From Cryobacterium luteum (GTDB lineage: Bacteria > Actinomycetota > Actinomycetes > Actinomycetales > Microbacteriaceae): a stretch of DNA of 64,000 bases. Below are positions 25,404 through 33,517 of the stretch, one piece after another. The stretch lies in contig NZ_FOCN01000004.1 of NCBI RefSeq assembly GCF_900110125.1, positions 186,001 to 250,000 on the forward strand, in the 5' to 3' direction. The first letter of the stretch is position 1, and every line of letters begins with the position of its first letter. Position numbers and translations under genes: made by a program. The notes under the pieces were generated by a model. That model was not told the DNA's origin and made no database searches. It was given only the letters and a program-made list of their open reading frames with translations.

Positions 25404-26591
25404 TTAAATACTTTCCAGAACGCTGACGTAGTTGGCGACGGCCAAGCCGCCCATGTTCTGAATTGCCGCTCGCTGGGCGTTGGGAAGTTGCATCGCTCCG
25501 GCGGTTCCGGTGAGCTGCATGGCCGATATCACGTGCTGCGAAACGCCGGTCGCCCCGACGGGATGTCCCTTCGACTTCAACCCTCCAGAAAGGTTGATCG
25601 GTAGTCTGCCGTCGCGAAACACCCAACCTTCGTCAAGAGCGCGGCGCCCGTGACCTCGGGGGGTCAGGCCAATTGCTTCGTAGGTCAGGAGCTCGGCGAT
25701 GGTGAAGCAATCGTGCACCTCGGCGAACGACAGGTCGTCCAATTCGACGCCAGCCATCTGCAGGGCGCGCTGCCACGCGGCGACCGTGCCGGCAAAATCC
25801 AGAGGGTCTCTCTTGGCGCTGGGCAGGAAATCGTTGGCCTGGCCAAATCCCGTGAGGCGCACTCCAGTGGTGGCGGCATTCGCAGACCTGTGCGTGCTGA
25901 TGATGACCGCTGCGGCACCGTCTGACACGGGTGAGCAGTCACTTCGCCGGAGTGAGCCGGCAACGATGGGGTTTTGTTCGGAAACAGTCTGGCAGAATGC
26001 CTCACCCAGATCCTTGTGCAGGTGGGCATACGGGTTGGACATTCCGTTGTGATGGTTCTTCGCCGCAATCGTTCCCAGGGGATCGCCGATCGCGCCATAC
26101 CGCTGTTCGTAGGCGTCGGTGACGGTGGCAAACAGCCCCGCAAAGCCCGTGCGCGACTCCTTACCTGCCATTTCGTAGTCGGCGCCGAGAAGGGCAGCAC
26201 CGACTGTCTGGGCGCCGGCGCCGGTCATCTTCTCTGCTCCGATGACAAGCACCGTCCTGGCGGTTCCGGCGAGGACTGATTTCACCCCCTGCTGAAAGGC
26301 TGCGGAGCCCGACGAGCAGGCATTCTCGACCCGCGTGGCCGGCACGTTCGCCAGATCAGCGGATGCCTGCAGCGCGAGCGAGGATGCAAACGCCAACGGT
26401 TGCATCCCGGCGTTGAACTGGCCGAGGTAGATCTCGTCCACGTCGCGGGCCTCGATACCGGCCTGTGCGATCGCCTCGATGGTCACGCGCACGATGAGCG
26501 ATTCCAGGGTCTCATCGACGAGCTTGCCGAAGCGTGAGTGCCCCCATCCGGTCAGCAGCACATCTCGGCCGAATTCATCGCTGAGGCTCAT
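25404..26591 (-). CDS. Thiolase family acetyl-CoA acyltransferase (SCP-x-like)
   Basis: 395 residues. Nucleophilic Cys92 sits in VENACSSGSAA. The SCP-x-type second motif is EVHDCFTIAELL, and GHPVGATGVSQ supplies the catalytic histidine. Thiolases cleave 3-ketoacyl-CoA to acetyl-CoA plus a shortened acyl-CoA. It is the last gene of a four-gene operon and overlaps the transporter stop by ATGA. The OB-fold (DUF35) partner that many SCP-x thiolases need is not next to it. Confidence 0.88.
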   Translation of the reverse strand: MSLSDEFGRDVLLTGWGHSRFGKLVDETLESLIVRVTIEAIAQAGIEARDVDEIYLGQFNAGMQPLAFASSLALQASADLANVPATRVENACSSGSAAFQQGVKSVLAGTARTVLVIGAEKMTGAGAQTVGAALLGADYEMAGKESRTGFAGLFATVTDAYEQRYGAIGDPLGTIAAKNHHNGMSNPYAHLHKDLGEAFCQTVSEQNPIVAGSLRRSDCSPVSDGAAAVIISTHRSANAATTGVRLTGFGQANDFLPSAKRDPLDFAGTVAAWQRALQMAGVELDDLSFAEVHDCFTIAELLTYEAIGLTPRGHGRRALDEGWVFRDGRLPINLSGGLKSKGHPVGATGVSQHVISAMQLTGTAGAMQLPNAQRAAIQNMGGLAVANYVSVLESI

Positions 26592-27931
26592 ACGCGTGCT
26601 CCTTCGGCCTCTGCCAGTGCTGGCGCGACCGACGGCGTCGGTGAATTGTCAGCGAAGTCGCTCGGACGGAGCACGATCAAGGCGATGATCGAGGCGACGG
26701 CGGTGCCAACGAAGAAGTACCACGGCGAGGTGATGTCCCCGGTGCGGGAGATCAGCCCGGTGGCAATCATCGGGGCGCTGCCGCCGAAGACCGCGACGGG
26801 GATGTTGTAGGCCAAGGCAATGCCGGTGGACCGCACCCGGGTCGGTAGCAGCTCACTCATCGTGGCATAGGTCGAGGAGGCGTACAGGCCGAACAGCACG
26901 GCGCTGGTGACGAGTGGCCAGATGAAGCTGGACGGAGTGGCGCCAGGGGCCGCTTGAAAGAACCAGAACAGCGTCGCCGCGGACAGTACCGCGACCGTCA
27001 GCAGGAAGGGCTTGCGACCGAACCGGTCGGTCAACATGCCGCCGAAAGGCATGACGACCGCCGAAAGCAGGCTGGCGATGAAGACATAGAGCAGCACGGT
27101 CCCGGTATCGAACTTCAGAAGGGTCGACATGAAGGTCGATGCGTAGACGAGCACCAGATAGAAGATCGAACTGTGCAGGGTGATGATGAAGAAGATGAGC
27201 GCCAGAGAACGCTTCCAGGCGAAGACTTCCCGGAGGGGGTTCTTCGACGTTTTGCCGGCCGCCTGCAGGGAGCGGAATTCCGGGCTGTCCTCGAGTTTCA
27301 AGCGGATGTAGAGCGAGATGAGTCCGAGCGGACCAGCAAGCAGGAACGGAACTCGCCAGCCCCAGGCCTGCATGACATCGGGTCCGGCCAGAAAACTCAT
27401 GCCGTTGGCGACCAGGCCGCCGAGCACCAGACCCAGCACCGCAGTCACCATGAGCCAGCTGGTCGAGAACCCACGTCGGCCGGGCCCCGCGTACTCCGAG
27501 ATGAACGCCGTGATCGTGCCGATCTCGCCACCAGCAGAGAAACCTTGCAAGCACCGCACCAGTATGAGCAGAATGGGCGCCGCAACACCAATAGCGTCGT
27601 AGGCGGGCAGGGCCCCCAGGAGAAAAGTCGAGCCGGCCATGAGGATAAGGACCGTGACCAGGGTCTTGCGCCGCCCGATTTTATCGGCCATCGGGCCGAA
27701 AAAGAGTCCGCCCAGCGGTCGGATGAAGAAACTCAGCGCGAAAACGGCGAAGCTGCTGAGGAGACTGGTCATGGGGTCGTCCGAAACGAAGAATGCCTGC
27801 CCAATGTAGACGGCCAGGAAGCCGTAGATTCCGTAGTCGTACCATTCGATCAGATGTCCGGTGGTCGCGCCGACGAACGCCCGGCGGCGGTGCCATGTGG
27901 TGGGTGATGAAACTTCAGATGAGAGCGCCAT
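26588..27931 (-). CDS. MHS-family MFS transporter (metabolite:H+ symporter)
   Basis: 447 residues with twelve predicted helices. GHLIEWYDYGIYGFLAVYIGQAFF in helix 1 (cited here for WYDYGIYG) and FGPMADKIGRRKTLV between helices 2 and 3 are typical of the ProP/KgtP/ShiA family, which import carboxylates and zwitterions with protons. The ATG at 27931 is preferred over in-frame codons upstream, which lie in the regulator. As part of the ligase-thiolase operon it probably imports the acid that the ligase activates. Confidence 0.88.
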   Translation of the reverse strand: MALSSEVSSPTTWHRRRAFVGATTGHLIEWYDYGIYGFLAVYIGQAFFVSDDPMTSLLSSFAVFALSFFIRPLGGLFFGPMADKIGRRKTLVTVLILMAGSTFLLGALPAYDAIGVAAPILLILVRCLQGFSAGGEIGTITAFISEYAGPGRRGFSTSWLMVTAVLGLVLGGLVANGMSFLAGPDVMQAWGWRVPFLLAGPLGLISLYIRLKLEDSPEFRSLQAAGKTSKNPLREVFAWKRSLALIFFIITLHSSIFYLVLVYASTFMSTLLKFDTGTVLLYVFIASLLSAVVMPFGGMLTDRFGRKPFLLTVAVLSAATLFWFFQAAPGATPSSFIWPLVTSAVLFGLYASSTYATMSELLPTRVRSTGIALAYNIPVAVFGGSAPMIATGLISRTGDITSPWYFFVGTAVASIIALIVLRPSDFADNSPTPSVAPALAEAEGARV

Positions 27932-27935
27932 TGCG

Positions 27936-29804
27936 TCAATCCTTAGTGTGAGATGGGGGTCGAGGTGCCCGGAGGGCATGGATGGTCAGCGCCAGTTGGC
28001 GCTGAATCGCGACGTCGGTGTCGCGCCAATTCGTACCGGTCAGCTGATCGATCCGGATAAGACGTTGGTGAACGGTGTTCGGGTGCAGGTAGAGAACCTC
28101 CGCCGCTGCGGCAACATTGGAGGACTGCCGGTAGACGACTTCCAGCGTTCGCACCAGTTCTGTGGCGTGTGCGTTGTCGTAGTCGAGGAGTTCTCCGAGA
28201 ACGTCCCGGACGAACTCTTCGAGGTCATCGGGAGAGGTGCTTGCCAGAATTGCAGGGAACGGTGCGACTCCGGAGCTGTCAGCCCCCTGCCCGGCGCGAC
28301 CCAGTGCCACGAGCGCTCGCACGGTGTTTCGGGCATCGCGCACGCCGGCTTGAAGGGTTTGAGCTGTTGCGAGGCTGCGGCTGGCGCCAACGGTCACCAC
28401 GCCATCCACTGCGGCGCACAGCGCTGCGGCCGTTTGCTCGGCGGAACGCCGTGGATTCGCGCCGGGCAGCCACAGCAAGACCTCGCCCTCTACCTCGCAG
28501 GACAATCCGCCCAGGCGATCTGCGATGCGCAGGGCAGCTCTGAGCACGTCGAATTTGCTCGAGGCGTCGCAGCCAGAGGCGATCAGTACGGTGTCCAACG
28601 CCGCAAGGTCGACTGCGACCGTACTGCGCAACACGGCGACGCGATCGCTGCGCGGATCCCGCAGCAGCTCACCGATCAGATTTGACGCGGCCTGCCGCGA
28701 GGTATTGAGGCTGGCCAGCACCGACTCGAGCAGGAGTGACCCGACGGATGCTGCCCGCACCAGAATCTGCCGAATGTGGGTCTCATCGCGTTCAGGCACG
28801 ATGAGCTCGTCGGGCCGGTACAGCACGTAGCCCAGCGTGGCTGTGCTCGCCGAGAGTGGCTGCGCGTTCCAGTCGATGGCGGTGGTCAGCGCGTCCGAGT
28901 GTCCCGCTCGGGCAATTTCACGCCGCCGCTCGTCACACAGAACAACGGTGCCGCCCACGGCCGATTGCGTCAACGTGGCCAGATCCTGCAGGGAGCCGCG
29001 GCTCATGAGCAGCGTCATGAGCCGGTCCTGCAATTCCAGGATTGTCTGCGAGGTGTTTTCACTGGCGCGCAAAGCCTCGACGGCCGCCTCGAGGTTCTCG
29101 ACAGTGCGCTGGTCCTGGGCGTGCACGGTAGCGTTCTCGATGATCACCCCAGCGTGTTGTGCCAGTGAGACGAGCAGCTCGACATCCTGCGGCCGGTAAT
29201 CGTGGGGATGCCGGTCACCAGCCAGCAACAGACCGACAATGCGACCGGCGTAAATGACGGGAACACCGAGGATCGCGCGTAAGCCTTCTTCAACGGTGGC
29301 TGAGTCAATCGGGCCGGTGTGGGTGTACTGATCGTCGGCAAGATAATCGCTGGTCCAACTTGGCCGCAGGGTCGATGCGATGTGGCCCGAAATGCCTTGC
29401 CCGGGATCAACCGCGAGGCGGTTGAAGGCCTCACTGATAATGCCATCAGACACCCGCATCACGGCCACCCCGGTGCTCTGATCGAAGGTGAGAAAATAGG
29501 CGACGTCGGCCATGAGCAGTCGGCGGCTGCGCGAGACAATGGACTGCAACACTCCGTCGACGGCATCCAGCCCGGCGATGTCACGCACCGAGTCGCCCAG
29601 CCGAAGCAAGGCCCGTTCCCGCTCCTCCAGCTGGTCGATTCGAGTGCGCACCGTGACGGCGGCCGCAATGAGAGCGCTTTCTGCGGGGTCGACGGCGTTG
29701 CTGCCGGCAAGCCCGCGCAGTTCGGTGGTGGTGGCTCCGTCGGCCAGGCGGGTCAGCAGATCGGAGTACAGAGCGCTGCCCGAGGGCTCGGTATCGGCGC
29801 TCAT
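27936..29804 (-). CDS. GAF domain PucR/CdaR-family transcriptional regulator
   Basis: 622 residues. A GAF-type sensor domain covers about 65-215 (DVAYFLTFDQSTGVAVMRVSDG, GVPVIYAGRIVGLLLAGDR), a coiled segment about 220-260, a middle region, and a C-terminal PucR helix-turn-helix about 560-615 (SNVAAAAEVLYLHPNTVHQRL). Such proteins usually activate catabolic operons in response to the substrate or its CoA ester. It lies inside the operon it presumably controls: its start overlaps the ligase stop by four bases and its stop is 4 nt from the transporter start. Confidence 0.85.
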   Translation of the reverse strand: MSADTEPSGSALYSDLLTRLADGATTTELRGLAGSNAVDPAESALIAAAVTVRTRIDQLEERERALLRLGDSVRDIAGLDAVDGVLQSIVSRSRRLLMADVAYFLTFDQSTGVAVMRVSDGIISEAFNRLAVDPGQGISGHIASTLRPSWTSDYLADDQYTHTGPIDSATVEEGLRAILGVPVIYAGRIVGLLLAGDRHPHDYRPQDVELLVSLAQHAGVIIENATVHAQDQRTVENLEAAVEALRASENTSQTILELQDRLMTLLMSRGSLQDLATLTQSAVGGTVVLCDERRREIARAGHSDALTTAIDWNAQPLSASTATLGYVLYRPDELIVPERDETHIRQILVRAASVGSLLLESVLASLNTSRQAASNLIGELLRDPRSDRVAVLRSTVAVDLAALDTVLIASGCDASSKFDVLRAALRIADRLGGLSCEVEGEVLLWLPGANPRRSAEQTAAALCAAVDGVVTVGASRSLATAQTLQAGVRDARNTVRALVALGRAGQGADSSGVAPFPAILASTSPDDLEEFVRDVLGELLDYDNAHATELVRTLEVVYRQSSNVAAAAEVLYLHPNTVHQRLIRIDQLTGTNWRDTDVAIQRQLALTIHALRAPRPPSHTKD

Positions 29805-31375
29805 GATGGTGTGGGCGCGTTGGGGGTCAGCTCGCCCGACAGCTGAAAGCGACGAATTTTGCCGACGCTCGTTCGGGGCAACTCTTCGATGACGGTCCAC
29901 TCCCGGGGGCGACTCTGCGGCGGGAGGTTGAGTTGCGCCCACATCGTAAGTTGTTCCGGCAGGGGAGGATTAGCGCGATCGCGCGGTACCACGAACGCTA
30001 CGGGGACCTGATCACGAATCGGATCCGGTTTCGCCAGAACGGCGGCCTCGAGCACGCCGGGTGCCTGGGCGATCACGGCCTCGATCTCTGTGAGGCTGAC
30101 GTTCTCTCCGGCGACCTTGATGACGTCGTCGACCCGGCCCACGAATCGGAGCGTGCCGTCGCTGTCTCGTCGGGCGAGATCGCCCGTGCTGAACCACGTT
30201 TCGCCGTTTCTCGTCGAGAAACTGCGCGCTGTCGTGATCGGGTCGTCGAGGTAACCGGCGAATACGTCCACTCCCGGGGTGCCTTGCAGGGTCATCACGC
30301 CGGGTAGTCCCGTCGAAACGGGCTGGCCGGTCGCTGGGTCGAGCAGTTCGAGCCGTCGGCCAGCAATTGGAGTTCCGATGACGTCCGATCTCGGCAGCGC
30401 GGCCAGGTCAGCGGTGACGATCGCGGTGGTCTCGGTCATGCCATAGAGTTGCCGCGGCTGGCAGCCGGTGAGGTCTGCGAACTCGCGGTAGTGGTCGTCA
30501 CCGAGGCTCTGCGCATACCAGACGTGTTTCAGGTGCAGACGCGGCGCATCCGCTGGACGACGTGCGAGAATCATGCGGATTGGAGCGGCGAACAGGCTCG
30601 CGTGGGTTGCAGCCAGTCTCGCCGCCTGTGAGAACCAGCGCGATGCGCTGAAAGTCGAGGTGAGGGCAACACTGGCCCCGACCGCGATGGCCGGCGCAAA
30701 GCAATAGAACTGGCTGTTCCCGTGAAACAGCGGTAGCGTGACCAGCCATCGATGCTGCGGCTGGAGTGAGATGATTTCGGCCATCGAGCCGGCAAGCCCG
30801 CGGTAATTGCGCTGGGTGAGCACTACTCCTTTGGGTTCTGCCGTTGTGCCTGACGTGAACATGACGGCAAGGCGATCCATCGGCAGGACGGTATCGAAGA
30901 CACGATCGTCGATCATTGTGTTCGGAGCCAGAAGGGGGGAACCGGGCAGGGCGTCAGCTGCGGCCTCCGTGAGCTCAACGACCGATTCCAGTTGTCCGTC
31001 CGCGGCGGCAAGATAGACATCCCGCCTTGCTGCGGCGTAAAACCCCACTTTGGGCTTGGTCCGGCGAATTTGCGACGCCAGGTCTCGAGCAGTGGATGCG
31101 GGGTCGACGGGAATGATCCACGCGCCGAGTCGTGTCGCCGCGAGCCAGAGCAGTACGAAGGCGGGACAGTTGCGGAGCGCCAAGTGGATGGGATCACCGT
31201 GCCGGACGCCGAGATTGCACAATGTCCTTGCCGTGCGGGCGACGAGATCGTCGAACTCCCGGTAGGTCCACGCGGTGGGCTCGGAGTCCGAGTCGCTGAA
31301 GACCAGGAATACGCGACTGCTGTGCTCCGTGACCGCGTCGGCCCATAGCTGGTGGAACGTTTCTGTGTCGTGCAT
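29801..31375 (-). CDS. AMP-dependent acyl-CoA synthetase/ligase (CaiC-like)
   Basis: About 524 residues of the ANL superfamily. The P-loop-like motif is VMFTSGTTAEPKGVV, followed by LYGMTETT (motif A5), STGDLARRD and GRVDDVIKVAGENVS, and a C-terminal lysine in TSVGKIRRF. It forms an acyl-adenylate and then the CoA thioester of a carboxylic acid; wording is closest to crotonobetaine/carnitine-CoA ligase types, but the substrate is unproven. The ATG at 31375 is used; a TTG three codons upstream is an alternative. First gene of the operon. Confidence 0.88.
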   Translation of the reverse strand: MHDTETFHQLWADAVTEHSSRVFLVFSDSDSEPTAWTYREFDDLVARTARTLCNLGVRHGDPIHLALRNCPAFVLLWLAATRLGAWIIPVDPASTARDLASQIRRTKPKVGFYAAARRDVYLAAADGQLESVVELTEAAADALPGSPLLAPNTMIDDRVFDTVLPMDRLAVMFTSGTTAEPKGVVLTQRNYRGLAGSMAEIISLQPQHRWLVTLPLFHGNSQFYCFAPAIAVGASVALTSTFSASRWFSQAARLAATHASLFAAPIRMILARRPADAPRLHLKHVWYAQSLGDDHYREFADLTGCQPRQLYGMTETTAIVTADLAALPRSDVIGTPIAGRRLELLDPATGQPVSTGLPGVMTLQGTPGVDVFAGYLDDPITTARSFSTRNGETWFSTGDLARRDSDGTLRFVGRVDDVIKVAGENVSLTEIEAVIAQAPGVLEAAVLAKPDPIRDQVPVAFVVPRDRANPPLPEQLTMWAQLNLPPQSRPREWTVIEELPRTSVGKIRRFQLSGELTPNAPTPS

Positions 31376-31643
31376 GGGAACCAAGCGCCTTTGCTTTAGG
31401 GATCTGCCCGAACTTCGTTGATCGAAGACGTGTCCACACTATTCCCGCGCAACCCCAACCACGATGTGAGTTCCTCACTGAAAAGTGCGGTTGAGGTGTG
31501 CACTCATCACGGCTGTGCACGTCAGAGCGCCCAAAATGTTGTTCGCGAAATGCGACTGGACGTCCGAATGCAGCTTCGCTCAGAATTCCCAAAAGATCTG
31601 AGAATCCCTCGACTTGAGCGGTTGAGCTTGGTACACTTGTTCT

Positions 31644-33489
31644 ATGAGCCAGAGCGGCGACACCCCCCAGCCGGGCCTCGTCGATCCGTTCTTCGCCGCC
31701 CACGGCTACCGGCCTTCCACCGCCGAGGAGCGCGCCGAGTTCGAAGTGTTCTGGGCGCGGTGCCAGGCAGGCTGGCGGGTCGAGATTGCTGAGGGCCTCG
31801 GTCAGTTCGCTCCGTACGACGCCCTCGAAGATGTCGATACGGAGCCTTTCAGCACCGACCCCTTCCTATCAGATCTTGTCGGTCCGGAATGTGTCGGCCC
31901 GGAGTCCTGTCGCCGTGAGATGCCTGATGGCCCGCCCATTCCGGCCGGCCTGGACCTGACCGAGGTGTTCGCCACCGTGCCGCCCGCGGGCCTGTTCGAT
32001 GATGACCTGCGGGAGGAGTTCCTCTACGCCGAGTACCTGCGCACGGAGCACGACAGCGACGACGAACCGGGCCCGAAGCTCCCGGCCGACGGCAGTCCGG
32101 CCAATGGCAGTCTGGCCGATGGCAGTCTGGCCGATGACTTGAGTCCGTTCCAGCGGCATCAGGCGCAGTTCGTTGACCGGGTGCTCTTCTTCGAGAAGAT
32201 CATCGCCTGGGCGCAGGCGAGCAAGGCTGAGGTCCTCACCGAGGCGTGGGACTTCACCACCAACACCGCCGAAACCGGCTGCCCCGTGTCGGGGCCGGGC
32301 CACGAGCACGACTGGGACGCCGCCTTCGCCGCGCAACAAGGCCTCGTCGCGGAGATGGCGTGCGCGCTGCGCATCCCCAGGGCACCGCGTCCGGGCTGCT
32401 CGGAGAGAGCCGCCAACTGGTGGTCGAGCGGCCCGACACGCTCACCGCCCTCCGCACCGGAGAGATCTCCCTGCGGCACCTGAGCCGCCTGCTCGACCAA
32501 CTCGGCTCCGTCCCGCAGCCCGGTCGCACCGAGCTCGAAGCAGTCCTGCTCCCGCACGCGAAACGCCTCACTCCGGCCCAGTTCGATGGCAAGGCCCGCA
32601 AACTGCGGGAACGGTTCCACCCCGACAGCATCACCGTGCGCCGCGCCAAGTGCCTCGCCGATCGCCGGGTGGAGTTCTTTCCCGACCAGGACGGCATGGC
32701 CACCCTGTGCTTGCAAACGCGTGGTTGCGCGCGGCCGGTGACGACCTCCAGGCGGTCTACACCCGCGTCACCGACGCCGCGATCAGCCTGCAAGGCCCCG
32801 ACGAACCCCGCACCCTCAGTCAACTGCGCGCCGACGTCGCCATCGACCTGCTCCAGCAGGGCGTCACCGCCAGCGGCCTCGGCGCCGGACTCGGCGCTAG
32901 CTTCACTGCGGGCGCCAACGTCAACATCACCGTGCCGGTGCTCACCCTGATGGGCAAGAGTGAGGAGCCGGGCGAGCTCGAAGGCTACGGGCCGATCGAC
33001 CCGGAGACCGCCCGCCGCCTGGCCGGCACCGCGACAAGTTTCCTGCGCATCCTCACCCACCCCCACACCGGCATCGTCCTCGACGTCAGCGCCGAACCCT
33101 TCCGGGTACCAGCCGCATTGAAGAAGTACCTGCGGCTGCGCGATGGAACCTGCCGGTTCCCCGGCTGCACCCGCTCCGCCGGCCACAGCGACCTCGACCA
33201 CACCATCGACAGACAATTCGGCGGCCCCACCACCGCCACCAACCTGCACTTCCTCTCCCCAGCCCACCACAACCTCAAGCACTTCAGCGACTGGAAACCC
33301 ATCGCCGACCCCGACGGCACCCTGCACTGGACCAGCCCCGCCGGCAAACACTACGCCACCGACCCCGCCACACGCGTGAAGCCCCCACCTGCAACAAGCA
33401 CCACCAGCACCGCTCCCGCCGACCGCGGCGCCACCCCAGTCCAACCCTTGGAACTCCGTCTGGGACACCGACAATGGCGGGGACCCTGA
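31644..33489 (+). pseudogene. Frameshifted DUF222/HNH endonuclease (13E12 repeat family)
   Basis: The protein starts at ATG 31644 (MSQSGDTPQPGLVDPFF), continues to about 32375, then needs a -1 shift at a run of four C (ALRIP continuing as QGTASGLLGESRQL) and another near 32700-32715 (DGMATL continuing as NAWLRAAGDDLQAVYTRV). It ends with an intact HNH module (LRDGTCRFPGCTRSAGHSDLDHTI) and stops at 33489. An intact product would be about 610 residues. Near residue 150 a 15-nt unit repeats (GSLAD). A TACACT -10 box lies 6 nt before the start. The shifts are either real decay or sequence errors. Confidence 0.85.
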
Positions 33490-33517
33490 CCCCCAACCGT
33501 TCTAAGTCAAGCTATCC

